DNA from: Nitrospirales bacterium
GTDB taxonomy: Bacteria; Nitrospirota; Nitrospiria; Nitrospirales; UBA8639
Assembly: GCA_020027535.1 (NCBI GenBank)
Contig: JAHRAK010000135.1
Span: 1 to 64,000, forward strand
DNA length: 64,000 bases
Direction: 5' to 3'
Shown here: in pieces, positions 41,376 through 51,349 of the stretch
Numbering within the stretch: the stretch's first letter is position 1
Layout: every line of letters starts with the position of its first letter
Program-made: the position numbers and the translations under genes
Notes under the pieces: model-generated
Databases searched by the model: none
What the model was told of the DNA's origin: nothing
The model's input: only the letters and a program-made list of their open reading frames with translations

Positions 41376-42647
41376 ATGGATATGCAAGTTGATGTCGTTG
41401 TGGTCGGCGCCGGAGGTGGCGGAGCGGTCCTGGGCCTTTTGCTCGCCAATAAAGGAATTCGAACCCTCGTGCTCGAACAAGCCTCGGGTCCTCCCCACGG
41501 CATACGAGGAGAAATTCTTCAGCCAAACGGGCAAAAAATCCTGGACAATTTAGGTCTGTTGGCTCAACTGCCGAAAGACGCGGTGCAGCCCGTTCGACAT
41601 TTTCATTTTCGGCAAGTTGGTGGGAGTCGGCTGTGTTCGATTGACTACGGCGAACTGCCTCCTCCCTATAATCATGCCCTCGTCACCTTGCCACATGCCG
41701 CTCATCGGACGGTGCTGGAAGCCTTGGAGAAACAGAATCCCGGAGGCTTATGGTACAATGCGTCTTTTACCGATGTCTTGAAAAAAGACGAAACAATCAT
41801 TGGGGTACAAGCGGACGTTCAAGGCAAGCCCGTACACATTTCCGCCAAATTAGTCGTCGGGGCTGATGGCCCAGCCTCCAAAGTTCGTGAAGCCCTCGAC
41901 ATTCCAACCAAACTGTACCGGTACCCTGAAAGCTATCTTGTCGCCATACTGGACTGTCCCGAGAGATTGGATGAAGCGCAATACTTTCTCGGGAAAAAAG
42001 AAATTCTGGGTTTATTCCCGGCCGCAAAAGAGAAAATTTATCTCGTCTACTTGATCGACGCCGAATCCCGCAACGCGATACACGCAGCCGGAGTCAAACC
42101 ACTTCAAAAACGCTGGTCGGGCATTTATCCTGAATTGTCGGCTACGTTTCAAGGCTTCACAAACTGGGAGCAATCAACGGTGATGCCCACGGGTCGAACC
42201 CGTGCGCAAACGTGGGTCACCGATGGGGCCGTGCTGATCGGGGATGCAGCCCATGGGATGAATCCCCATGCCTCTCAAGGACGCATGCAGGCCATGGTCG
42301 ACGCCACGGTCTTGGCAGAGTTGATTCCTTCGTGTTTGGCAGAAGACAATTTTAGGGGACCGCGCTTGAAAGTGTATGAAAAGCAGCGTCGCCCGAAAGT
42401 CGAAATGTTGCAGAGGCTTGCCGATGAAGAGGCATTTTTTTGGAATACGGAGAACCCCGTGCTCGCATGGCTGCGCAACCGGGTCTTTTCCACCATCGAT
42501 CAAAACCGGCGACTCAAATATCAAGTCCTGACTGCGACCGCCGGACTCCGTGAGACTCCACCATTGGGGATGCTGGATCGCTTCCTGGCCCTGGGACTGG
42601 TGCCGGATCCCCGTGCCGATCAACGACCACCTCATGCCCTTTCGTAA
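41376..42647 (+). CDS. FAD-dependent monooxygenase (UbiH/PHBH-like)
   Basis: VDVVVVGAGGGGAVLGLLLANKGIRTLVLE, VGADGPASKVREAL, VLIGDAAHGMNPHASQGRMQAMVDA. Confidence 0.88.
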   Translation: MDMQVDVVVVGAGGGGAVLGLLLANKGIRTLVLEQASGPPHGIRGEILQPNGQKILDNLGLLAQLPKDAVQPVRHFHFRQVGGSRLCSIDYGELPPPYNHALVTLPHAAHRTVLEALEKQNPGGLWYNASFTDVLKKDETIIGVQADVQGKPVHISAKLVVGADGPASKVREALDIPTKLYRYPESYLVAILDCPERLDEAQYFLGKKEILGLFPAAKEKIYLVYLIDAESRNAIHAAGVKPLQKRWSGIYPELSATFQGFTNWEQSTVMPTGRTRAQTWVTDGAVLIGDAAHGMNPHASQGRMQAMVDATVLAELIPSCLAEDNFRGPRLKVYEKQRRPKVEMLQRLADEEAFFWNTENPVLAWLRNRVFSTIDQNRRLKYQVLTATAGLRETPPLGMLDRFLALGLVPDPRADQRPPHALS

Positions 42648-42686
42648 GATCGACTTCCACGACACGTTACGTGCGAGGCAATAAGA

Positions 42687-43445
42687 ATGACCACCAATTT
42701 TCCCTGGTCCCAGCTTCAGGAAGACACGCATGCCCCGCTACGCGGCTTTCTCCGTTCCATAAAAAAACACCTCGCGCCTCAAGCCATCCTCGTCTATGGA
42801 AGTGCGGCGCGTGGTGAGTTTCTGCAAGGATACTCCAACATCAACGTGCTGATCATGCTCGAACACATCACACAGCCCGTTCTTCAACAGTGGAGCGGCA
42901 TTCAAAAACAATGGGCCAGGGAAAAAATCGTTGCCCCGTTGTTTCTCACGCACAAGGATCTCCAGCAATCCCTGGACGTGTTTCCGTTGGAATTTCTGGA
43001 TATCAAGGAACGGCACATCCTGCTTGAAGGACGTGATCCGTTCCCTGAATTACACGTCAACTCCACGAACCTGTTTTTCCAATGCCGTCAAGAAGTGCAC
43101 GGGAATCTCCTGCGGGTTCGCCAATGTTACGTCGAAGGATGGGCCAAGGTTGAAGCCATTCAAACCCTGTTGCCCATCTCATTAACCGCACTTCTGCCGT
43201 GTCTTCGTGGACTGTATCGCCTGCTGGACCGCCCGTCGAACATGAAATCTCCGGAAGTATTGGATGAGTTGAACGCCACATTGGATCTGGACCCTTCAGT
43301 GTTTCTCGAAGTCTGGCACTTGAAGCGCGGCCTCAGTACCCCGGGAAAACATGAGCTTCCCAAATTATTGGAGCGGTACCTTGCCGGCCTGGGTCAACTG
43401 GTGGACCAGGTCGACTCAATGAAACACGAGGAACGATTTCAATGA
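42687..43445 (+). CDS. Nucleotidyltransferase-fold protein with altered active site
   Basis: LVYGSAARGEFLQGYSNINVLIML resembles the GSxARGE..SDIDLLV NTase signature. Confidence 0.7.
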   Translation: MTTNFPWSQLQEDTHAPLRGFLRSIKKHLAPQAILVYGSAARGEFLQGYSNINVLIMLEHITQPVLQQWSGIQKQWAREKIVAPLFLTHKDLQQSLDVFPLEFLDIKERHILLEGRDPFPELHVNSTNLFFQCRQEVHGNLLRVRQCYVEGWAKVEAIQTLLPISLTALLPCLRGLYRLLDRPSNMKSPEVLDELNATLDLDPSVFLEVWHLKRGLSTPGKHELPKLLERYLAGLGQLVDQVDSMKHEERFQ

Positions 43446-44173
43446 TGCGTTTGTGGCGTACAGTGCCCATGTTTCTTCTGTTTGTATGGGTGTCTCTTGG
43501 GGCGGCCGCTGTCGCCGGAGGAGAGAAGAAACCCGTTTTTCCGACGCCGCTCGGTTATGTCAGCGATTATGCGGATTTGATTGAACCCGACTGGCAAAAG
43601 CGAATTCGTGAAGTCTGCAAGGAACTGGAAGACCGGACCGGTATCGAAATGATCGTCGTGACGGTTGAGACGGCCAGTCCTCATTCGCATGCACGGGAGT
43701 ACGCCCAGGGATTGTATAAGGAATGGCACATTGGCTCGGCGCAACAGGAGCAGGGGATGTTGTTGCTCGCTTCGTTGAAGGAGCGACAAGCGGTGGTTGT
43801 ACTCGGACGGACTCTGCTCCCGTTGATCGGAAAACCGCAGTTGGATGAATTATCAACGCCGTATCTCATCCCCATGTTCCAAAATGCCCGGTACGGAGAA
43901 TCCTTGTATCGTACGGCGGTAGGATTGGCCTCAGCCTCGGGCAGTGCGATCCAGACGGCCGCAAAAACCAAACGCTCTTCAAGTACGGGGTTCTGGATGA
44001 ACGTTGCCGCAGCGTTGGCCATGCTGTTTGCCCTCTGGCGTTTTACCCGCCCGGAACGGCGACATCCTTTTCAACGTTGGCGACGGGGCGGGTATTGGAG
44101 TACCGGCCAGGGTGGGTTTGGCGGGAACTTCGGAGGGTTTGGCGGAAGCACAAAAGGGCAGGGGTTATCATAA
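43442..44173 (+). CDS. TPM-domain (YgcG-like) protein
   Basis: Signal peptide, YVSDYADLIEPDWQKRIREVCKELEDRTGIEMIVVTV, C-terminal TM and Gly-rich tail; ATG overlaps upstream stop. Confidence 0.82.
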   Translation: MMRLWRTVPMFLLFVWVSLGAAAVAGGEKKPVFPTPLGYVSDYADLIEPDWQKRIREVCKELEDRTGIEMIVVTVETASPHSHAREYAQGLYKEWHIGSAQQEQGMLLLASLKERQAVVVLGRTLLPLIGKPQLDELSTPYLIPMFQNARYGESLYRTAVGLASASGSAIQTAAKTKRSSSTGFWMNVAAALAMLFALWRFTRPERRHPFQRWRRGGYWSTGQGGFGGNFGGFGGSTKGQGLS

Positions 44174-44240
44174 CGAGTGCCGTAGATCCGGAAAATCCGC
44201 TCTGCCTCCCCTTCGCCCCTCCAGACCCTTCGCTACGCTT

Positions 44241-44264
44241 CCTTCGACAAGCTCAGGACAGGCA
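44241..44264 (+). repeat. Dispersed short repeat CCTTCGACAAGCTCAGGACAGGCA
   Basis: Near-identical copy at 45033-45057. Confidence 0.7.
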
Positions 44265-44306
44265 GGGCAGGCAAAGGAGGGGAAGGGAAAGCAGCAACCG
44301 TCACGC

Positions 44307-44978
44307 TTACAACGGTTTGTGGTTTTCAAACGTCATGGTGCGCGTCACCGTGGCGCCTTTTTCATACGAAATAATGCGGCGGGTCGAAGGCAGATCCGCA
44401 TTGCCCACCCTGGCGTAAGAATCCGAAAAGCTTTCCACGTTGGCCAGTGAGCCATCCTTGGGCGAGTAGTAATACACGATATAGCGGGTCGTGAGATATT
44501 TCTCGTCCTGCGTCAACGCGCTGTCTTCGACGTTGATCGTAAAGGCCACGTGCGGCATCTTTCTGTTAATCTGGGTGATGCGATCATCTTTGATACGATA
44601 GGTGGAGCCCATGGAATCACCCAAACCGATCCGTGGACCCTGGGGATGATTGTCTTCGCCTTCAAACGACAGATTGTACTTTCCGTCTGATTCCTCGAAG
44701 TTTCGCGGCCCCCGATGCGCGGCGATCATGGAGATTTGACCTTGAGCCCACTTTTGAAGCTCTTCATTCGGAAGAGATACTTCGACTTCTTTTGAGGACT
44801 TCACCGTGACTTTCCCGATCGTTTCCTCACCATTCACGTTGATACGAAGATCGGCTTCGAATCCGCCAAAGGTATCGGGCCACCGTGAGGTTTTTGTAAA
44901 CGCACGTCGTAACAGCTCGCGAGCCTTGGAGTCATCGGTGTTTTCGGTTTTGACTTCTTCACGTGTATACGTTTCCAT
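44307..44978 (-). CDS. DUF3386-like protein
   Basis: METYTREEVKTENTDDSKARELLRRAFTKTSRWPDTFGGFEADLRIN... resembles DUF3386. Confidence 0.6.
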   Translation of the reverse strand: METYTREEVKTENTDDSKARELLRRAFTKTSRWPDTFGGFEADLRINVNGEETIGKVTVKSSKEVEVSLPNEELQKWAQGQISMIAAHRGPRNFEESDGKYNLSFEGEDNHPQGPRIGLGDSMGSTYRIKDDRITQINRKMPHVAFTINVEDSALTQDEKYLTTRYIVYYYSPKDGSLANVESFSDSYARVGNADLPSTRRIISYEKGATVTRTMTFENHKPL

Positions 44979-45032
44979 TGTGACGCTCCTTCGTTTTAAG
45001 AACAATTGGACATGGATAAACAGAACACTCTC

Positions 45033-45057
45033 CCTTCGACAGGCTCAGGACAGGCAT
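45033..45057 (+). repeat. Dispersed short repeat CCTTCGACAGGCTCAGGACAGGC
   Basis: Near-identical to 44241-44264. Confidence 0.7.
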
Positions 45058-45281
45058 TGCCGTATCATAAAAAAATCACCGGGACAGGCCAACTGATTCT
45101 CCTCCTTAAGTGAGCCTGTCTTATCGCAAACGAATAACATCGGGCATTGCGTGGGAATGTTCCCTGCCCCTAGCATCAAGCTCTGCCTTTCCTTTATGAT
45201 ACAAGTTTGTTCTTAAGGTCAAATCCATCTACCCGGTAGGCTGCGGCAAATCAATTCGCACGGAAGCAAAGGGCTCGTTTC

Positions 45282-46145
45282 ATGAAAAGATCTCGCAAGA
45301 ATGCCGGCACACGTTCGCGTATGGCTGACCTGGCCGATCCCCATGTCCTGTATGAAAAAAGCGTACAAAGTCCGGATTATGACATTCCGTTTTTTGCCGA
45401 GTATTTTGAGAACTATACGGGCCGCCTCCTGCGCTTGCTGCGTGAAGACTTCTGCGGTACCGCCGCGTTGTCCGCGTATTTCGTGAAACAACACCCCGAA
45501 AACCACGCCGTCGGCATCGATCTGGATTGGCCGACTCTCAATTGGGGCATGAAACATCACGTGTCGCTCCTGCCCGTGGATCAGCAAAATCGCCTGACGC
45601 TCATTCATGGCAACGTGTTGGACCGTCATCCCTCGCACGTTCAACTGGCGGTGGCGTTGAATTTCAGCTACATGATCTTCAAGGATCGCCCCACGCTCCT
45701 GCAATATTTCAAAAGAGCGAAAGAATCGCTTCAGCCCGGCGGCATGTTTATATTGGACATTTGGGGAGGCAGCGAAAGCCAGGTCTTGCAGGAAGAACCC
45801 CGTGACATCGACAACCTCGAAGATGACGGCATCGGCGATTTTACCTTCATTTGGGACCAGGACGCCTTCGATCCCGCAACCTACTTCTGTACGATGCGTA
45901 TGCATTTCACCTTTCAAGACGACAGTGAAATGCGTAATGCCTTCGTCTATGACTGGCGCATGTGGACCATGCCCGAGGTCATGGAACTCATGAACGAGGC
46001 CGGGTTCCGGGACGTGCATTTCCTGTGGGAAGGCACCAACCGAAAAACCAACGAAGGGACCGGTACCTATCACCGCGTAGAAAAAGGTGAAGCCGATTTG
46101 GCGTGGGTGACCTATATCGTAGGCGTCAATCCCAATGCGGATTGA
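45282..46145 (+). CDS. Class I SAM-dependent methyltransferase
   Basis: LLREDFCGTAALSAYFVKQHPENHAVGIDLDWPTLNWG...LQPGGMFILDIWGG. Confidence 0.82.
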   Translation: MKRSRKNAGTRSRMADLADPHVLYEKSVQSPDYDIPFFAEYFENYTGRLLRLLREDFCGTAALSAYFVKQHPENHAVGIDLDWPTLNWGMKHHVSLLPVDQQNRLTLIHGNVLDRHPSHVQLAVALNFSYMIFKDRPTLLQYFKRAKESLQPGGMFILDIWGGSESQVLQEEPRDIDNLEDDGIGDFTFIWDQDAFDPATYFCTMRMHFTFQDDSEMRNAFVYDWRMWTMPEVMELMNEAGFRDVHFLWEGTNRKTNEGTGTYHRVEKGEADLAWVTYIVGVNPNAD

Positions 46146-46221
46146 GAGTATTTCCCGCTCTACCACCGGCTTCTGACTATACCGTAACTGAACACATCAT
46201 TAAAGTTTTACTTTAAATTTT

Positions 46222-48465
46222 ATGGAGCATGCACCGCCTCACGTGACACCGGAAGTGATTCAACGGCACGGCCTGACGGAGGAGGAATTCGAGCAGATTC
46301 TCACGCACCTGGGTCGTGAGCCGAACCTGACGGAACTCGGGATTTTTTCGGTGATGTGGAGCGAGCATTGTTCCTACAAAAGTTCCCGGATCCATTTGAA
46401 GCGATTTCCCACCGAAGGCGAGCGGGTGGTCCAGGGACCGGGAGAGAATGCCGGAGCCGTGGATATCGGCAATGGGCTCTCCGCCGTCTTTAAAATGGAG
46501 TCCCATAATCATCCTTCGTTTATCGAACCCTTTCAGGGCGCCGCGACCGGAGTCGGCGGGATCCTGCGCGACATTTTCACCATGGGCGCACGGCCGATCG
46601 CTTTGCTAGATTCCCTTCGATTCGGTGAACTGGACCTTCCCAAAAATCGTCATTTGCTGAAAGGCGTGGTTTCCGGCATCTCGTGGTACGGCAACTGTAT
46701 TGGAGTCCCCACCGTTGGTGGCGAAATCACCTTTAACGATATCTATGCCAAAAACCCCCTGGTCAACGTCTTTTGTCTCGGCATTGTGAAAACCGATCAA
46801 TTGCTTCGAGGCCAAGCCGGCGGTGTCGGCAACCCGGTGTTGTATATCGGCGCAAAAACCGGGCGTGACGGCATCCACGGGGCCACGATGGCTTCGGACA
46901 GTTTTGACGATGCTTCGGAACACAAGCGACCAAACGTGCAGGTCGGCGATCCTTTTCTTGAAAAATTGCTCCTGGAAGCCTGCCTGGAATTCCTGGACCA
47001 ACGTCTCCTGGTCGGCATTCAGGATATGGGGGCGGCCGGGCTCACGAGTTCATCATGTGAAATGGCCTCCCGGGCAGGAACGGGCATTGAACTGGAATTG
47101 GCCAACGTGCCTCGCCGCGAGCCGAATATGACGCCCTATGAATTGATGCTTTCGGAATCCCAGGAACGCATGTTACTCGTGGCCGAAGCCGGAAAAGAAG
47201 ACCGGGTTATTGCCATTTGCCAAAAATGGGGGATTGACGCGGCGGTGATCGGGAAGGTCACGGACGACGGGTTCGTGCGCGTAAAGGAGCAGGGAAGGGT
47301 GGTGGCCGAGATTCCCGCCAAGGCCCTGGTGGATGAGAGTCCCAAGTATGAGCGTCCGGCTAAGCCCCCCGAGTATCAGGAACTTCTGCAATCCCTGACG
47401 GTTGAAAATCTGCCTGATGTACAGGATGCCGGGAACGTCCTGCTCCGGTTACTGGATTCACCGACGATTGCCAGCAAAGCCTGGGTCTATCGACAATACG
47501 ACCACATGGTAGGCCTCAATACCATCGTCCGCCCGGGTTCGGATGCGGCCGTGGTGCGTATCAAAGACACGAACAAGGCCTTGGCCGTCACAACGGACGG
47601 CAACAGCCGGTACTGCCTCCTGAACCCATACATGGGCGGCACACTGGCCGTGGCGGAAGCAGCCCGGAATTTAGTGTGCTCGGGCGCGCAGCCCATTGGG
47701 GTGACGGATTGCCTGAATTTCGGAAACCCCGAACGACCGGACATCATGTGGCAGTTCGTGTTGGCCGTCGAAGGCATTGCCGATGCGTGCCGGACCTTTC
47801 ACGTCCCCATTGTCAGCGGGAACGTCAGCCTGTATAACGAAACTAACGGCCTGTCCATTTATCCCACGCCCATCATTGGCATGGTCGGGCTCATCGAGCC
47901 GGCCGAGCACGTGACCACTCAATGGTTTAAAAATCCCGGAGATAGGATTATTCTTTTAGGAGAGACCAAGGAAGATTTAGGTGGAACCGAATATTTGAAA
48001 GTCGTACATTATCGGGAGCAGGGGGCTCCTCCATGGATCAACCTTGAAACGGAAAAAGCCTTGCACAATTGCACGCTCCGATTGATTGCGGAAGGCGTGG
48101 TGCAATCGGCGCACGATTGTTCAGACGGGGGATTGGCCGTGACGGTGGCGGAATGTTGCCTTTCACCTCAGGTGGCCCAAGGCAAACCGTTGGGCGCGAC
48201 AATCCGGCTTGATTCAAACGGACTTCGGACGGACGAATTGCTCTTTGGCGAAAGTCCTTCACGCATCATTCTCTCGGTATCGCCCGCACAGGCCGAACAC
48301 GTGCTGGCCATAGCCCGTGAGCATGAGGTGCCCGCCCGGGATATTGGCACGGTCGGCGACGACCGTTTGATCGTCCATGTGAACGAGCACCCGACGGTCG
48401 ATATGCCGGTTACCTCATTATTCGAACAATGGAGCCGAAGTTTGGAATTGAAATTGTCAGCCTGA
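46222..48465 (+). CDS. purL: Phosphoribosylformylglycinamidine synthase subunit PurL (small type)
   Basis: [64 protein letters not shown]; 747 aa. Confidence 0.96.
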   Translation: MEHAPPHVTPEVIQRHGLTEEEFEQILTHLGREPNLTELGIFSVMWSEHCSYKSSRIHLKRFPTEGERVVQGPGENAGAVDIGNGLSAVFKMESHNHPSFIEPFQGAATGVGGILRDIFTMGARPIALLDSLRFGELDLPKNRHLLKGVVSGISWYGNCIGVPTVGGEITFNDIYAKNPLVNVFCLGIVKTDQLLRGQAGGVGNPVLYIGAKTGRDGIHGATMASDSFDDASEHKRPNVQVGDPFLEKLLLEACLEFLDQRLLVGIQDMGAAGLTSSSCEMASRAGTGIELELANVPRREPNMTPYELMLSESQERMLLVAEAGKEDRVIAICQKWGIDAAVIGKVTDDGFVRVKEQGRVVAEIPAKALVDESPKYERPAKPPEYQELLQSLTVENLPDVQDAGNVLLRLLDSPTIASKAWVYRQYDHMVGLNTIVRPGSDAAVVRIKDTNKALAVTTDGNSRYCLLNPYMGGTLAVAEAARNLVCSGAQPIGVTDCLNFGNPERPDIMWQFVLAVEGIADACRTFHVPIVSGNVSLYNETNGLSIYPTPIIGMVGLIEPAEHVTTQWFKNPGDRIILLGETKEDLGGTEYLKVVHYREQGAPPWINLETEKALHNCTLRLIAEGVVQSAHDCSDGGLAVTVAECCLSPQVAQGKPLGATIRLDSNGLRTDELLFGESPSRIILSVSPAQAEHVLAIAREHEVPARDIGTVGDDRLIVHVNEHPTVDMPVTSLFEQWSRSLELKLSA

Positions 48466-48493
48466 ATGGAGGTAGAGACTGAATTCTTGAGAT

Positions 48494-49954
48494 ATGAATA
48501 ATCCGCCAAAAGAAGCACGAACCTCTTTCCCTTTGGTTGCCCCGGACAAGTTTCATGATGAATGTGCGGTGTTCGGCATTTACGGGCATCGGGAAGCCGC
48601 GAATTTCACCTATCTGGGGTTGTATGCGCTACAGCATCGCGGGCAGGAAGGTTCCGGAATCGTCTCGTCGGATGAACGAAAGTTTTACATGGAAAAAGGC
48701 ATCGGGCTGGTCTCGGATATTTTCACAAAAAAAGAAATTCGTCGCCTGCGCGGGAACAAAGCCATCGGGCACAATCGGTATTCCACCGCCGGAGACGGCC
48801 ACCTTCGCAACGTCCAACCGCTTACCGTCAATTTCGCATTCGGAAACCTGGCCGTGGCACACAACGGCAATCTCACCAATGCCTGGATGCTCCGGAGCGA
48901 ACTCGAAGCCTATGGCGCCATTTTTCAATCCGATTCCGATACGGAAGTGATCATCCATCTGATGGCCCATTCCAAAGGAGATACCTTACTCGAACGATTG
49001 ACCGAAGCGCTCTCCCTGGTTCGAGGAGCCTATTCACTGGTGCTGCTGACCGATCACGACCTGATCGCCGTGCGGGACCCCTATGGGTTCCGGCCATTGT
49101 GTTTGGGAAAATTCAAAGACGCCTGGGTGGTCGCGTCAGAGACCTGTGCGTTTGATCTCATGGGAGGCGAGTTTATACGGGAAGTCGAGCCCGGAGAACT
49201 CATCGTCATCAACGACGAGGGGATGACCTCGCATCACCCGTTTATTCTTCCCGAACGTCCTGCAAAATGCGTCTTTGAGTACGTCTATTTTGCGAGGCCG
49301 GATTCCAAAATATTCGGCGACCACACCGTCTATCCCATTCGAAAAGCCCTGGGCCGGCAACTGGCCAAAGAAGCGCACGTGCCGGCCGACGTGGTTATTC
49401 CCGTCCCGGACTCCGGTGTGCCGGCGGCCTTGGGGTATGCGGAAGGGTCGGGGATTCCGTTTGAAATCGGGCTCATTCGCAACCATTATATCGGCCGGAC
49501 GTTTATCGAACCTGAACAATCCATTCGGCACTTTGGCGTAAAATTGAAATTAAACGTCGTGCCCGACGTCCTGAAAGGACGCCGCGTCGTGGTGGTGGAT
49601 GATTCCATCGTGCGTGGCACGACAAGCCGAAAAATCATCAAAATGATTCGAAACGCCGGAGTCAAGGAAGTACACGTACGCATCAGTTCTCCGCCGACGA
49701 TCGCTCCGTGTTTTTACGGCATTGACACGCCCACCCAAAAAGAACTGATCGGTTCGAGTCATTCCATCGAGGAAATCCGCAAATACATCACCGCCGACAG
49801 CCTTCAATACCTGAGCTTGGAAGGCATGCTGACCGCTGCCCCTGGTCGAAACGACCACTACTGTCATGCCTGCTTCACCGAACAATACCCCATTCCCTTC
49901 ACCAAAGCCGAAGAACAACAACTCGGCTTGTTTGATGCAAACGCTTCCAGATAA
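48494..49954 (+). CDS. purF: Amidophosphoribosyltransferase
   Basis: DECAVFGIYGHREAANFTYLGLYALQHRGQEGSGI, GHNRYSTAG, VVVVDDSIVRGTTSRKI. Confidence 0.96.
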   Translation: MNNPPKEARTSFPLVAPDKFHDECAVFGIYGHREAANFTYLGLYALQHRGQEGSGIVSSDERKFYMEKGIGLVSDIFTKKEIRRLRGNKAIGHNRYSTAGDGHLRNVQPLTVNFAFGNLAVAHNGNLTNAWMLRSELEAYGAIFQSDSDTEVIIHLMAHSKGDTLLERLTEALSLVRGAYSLVLLTDHDLIAVRDPYGFRPLCLGKFKDAWVVASETCAFDLMGGEFIREVEPGELIVINDEGMTSHHPFILPERPAKCVFEYVYFARPDSKIFGDHTVYPIRKALGRQLAKEAHVPADVVIPVPDSGVPAALGYAEGSGIPFEIGLIRNHYIGRTFIEPEQSIRHFGVKLKLNVVPDVLKGRRVVVVDDSIVRGTTSRKIIKMIRNAGVKEVHVRISSPPTIAPCFYGIDTPTQKELIGSSHSIEEIRKYITADSLQYLSLEGMLTAAPGRNDHYCHACFTEQYPIPFTKAEEQQLGLFDANASR

Positions 49955-49956
49955 TC

Positions 49957-50130
49957 TCCCTCTCCCCAAGGTGGGAGAGGGTTGGGTGAGGGGGCAAAAG
50001 ATTCTGGATACCCGCTTTCGCGGGTATGACAGATTTTGGTATCTTTGATCCTTTTCCCCTTCCGTCATTCCCGACGCTTGTCCCCGACATTCGTAATCGG
50101 GGATCTAAATCGGGAATCCAGAGTCTTTTG
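49957..50130. repeat. Array of composite intergenic palindromic repeats
   Basis: CTCCCTCTCCCC..GTGGGAGAGG, GGATACCCGCTTTCGCGGGTATGACAG and CGTCATTCCCGAC...TCGGGAATCCAGAGTCTTTT. Confidence 0.75.
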
Positions 50131-50279
50131 TGTTTTGTTCACCTAAAAGGGCTTGTTTTAAGAGAACTGCCGGGGAACCGTCTAACCTCCACTAATTGCC
50201 CGCCTGAAAAATCGTGTGTTAAGATTCCGTATAGGCCTGCTGTCGCTTGCCTGCATTGCTTATCAAAGTGGAGGATGCC

Positions 50280-50813
50280 ATGAAACGCCAAATCTTTTTG
50301 CCGGTTACGCTTTCCATAGCCATGGTGACGATGGCCTGGGCCGGTGGGTTTTTTAAAGTCGGTGAACCGGCGCCGTCGTTTTCGCTCACCTCTGTCACGG
50401 GGAAACCCGTTTCACTGAAAGACTTACAAGGCAAAGTCGTGGTGCTTGGCCTGTTTCATATTTGCGAACCGTGTTTGATTCAAAGCACGAATTTGCAAAA
50501 AGTGCATGACGCCACGCGCGGCCAGAACGTCGCGGTGATCGGTGTGAACTCCTCGGGCGATTCCCGGGCCGACGTCCTGGAATTTCTCAGCGTCTTTCCC
50601 ATGAAAATCACGTATCCTTATCTCACGGACCCGGACCAGATTACCGACAAGTTGTACGGCGGAGGACGTTTTATTCCGAACGTGTATATCCTAGATCAAA
50701 ACGGCGTGATCCGGTGGCAACGAGTCGGCAATATGGACTTGGCGAACGATACGGCGATTCTGGATGAGGTCAATAAATTGTTGGGGGCATCTTCCGGATC
50801 GACCAGCTTATAG
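50280..50813 (+). CDS. Redoxin/TlpA-like exported thiol-disulfide protein
   Basis: Signal peptide; KVGEPAPSFSLTSVTGKPVSLKDLQGKVVVLGLFHICEPCLIQ...IPNVYILDQNGVIRW. Confidence 0.88.
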   Translation: MKRQIFLPVTLSIAMVTMAWAGGFFKVGEPAPSFSLTSVTGKPVSLKDLQGKVVVLGLFHICEPCLIQSTNLQKVHDATRGQNVAVIGVNSSGDSRADVLEFLSVFPMKITYPYLTDPDQITDKLYGGGRFIPNVYILDQNGVIRWQRVGNMDLANDTAILDEVNKLLGASSGSTSL

Positions 50814-50824
50814 ACAGGTGAATT

Positions 50825-51073
50825 ATGGCAACAAAATACGATCTTGCTGGTTGGCTAGTTGAAGCGTTGCAATCCTCGGGTGGTCAAGGTTCTATCGTGG
50901 ACCTGTGTAAGCACGTATGGAAGAACCATGAAGACGATCTTCGGGCGTCAGACGACCTCTTCTACACATGGCAATACGATATCCGTTGGGCAGCAACTGA
51001 ACTCAGAAAATCTGGGGAAATAAAGCCGGCTCATTTATCCCCGACGGGTATCTGGGAACTATCCGACGATTAA
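50825..51073 (+). CDS. Small protein, possible winged-helix
   Basis: 82-aa ORF with good spacing; ...YTWQYDIRWAATELRKSGEIKPAHLSPTGIWELSDD resembles the end of a wHTH. Confidence 0.55.
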   Translation: MATKYDLAGWLVEALQSSGGQGSIVDLCKHVWKNHEDDLRASDDLFYTWQYDIRWAATELRKSGEIKPAHLSPTGIWELSDD

Positions 51074-51109
51074 TTCTTCATATGCAAATGTAAGGATTGA
51101 ATAGATCAA

Positions 51110-51349
51110 ATGGATGAGTTTGAAGAGGGGAAAGCAAAGTTCTGTGAACTGGTGAAGGGTATCGAGAGCACGGTCGAGGTGGTCATCCCCACCACTCCTT
51201 CCAATGGCCGGTTTTTGATTTCTCTGACCAAGGGAGCCAATCGAAAATTTATCACGGTGCCGGAAGACGATATTCTTGACCTGCCTTCGGAAGAGGACGT
51301 TCTTTCCAAAACGACGGCCATGCTACAGGAGGCGATCGCCGAGCTATGA
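51110..51349 (+). CDS. Hypothetical protein
   Basis: 79-aa ORF overlapping by 4 nt (ATGA) with the MBL-like gene. Confidence 0.6.
   Translation: MDEFEEGKAKFCELVKGIESTVEVVIPTTPSNGRFLISLTKGANRKFITVPEDDILDLPSEEDVLSKTTAMLQEAIAEL

Noticed and set aside
45219-46166. 315-aa minus-strand ORF opposite the SAM methyltransferase
   Set aside because: Shadow ORF of a gene with clear methyltransferase motifs.
49957-50130. Possible CRISPR array
   Set aside because: Units are palindromic, differ in sequence and are not evenly spaced by unique spacers; better described as REP/MITE-like repeats. No cas genes present.
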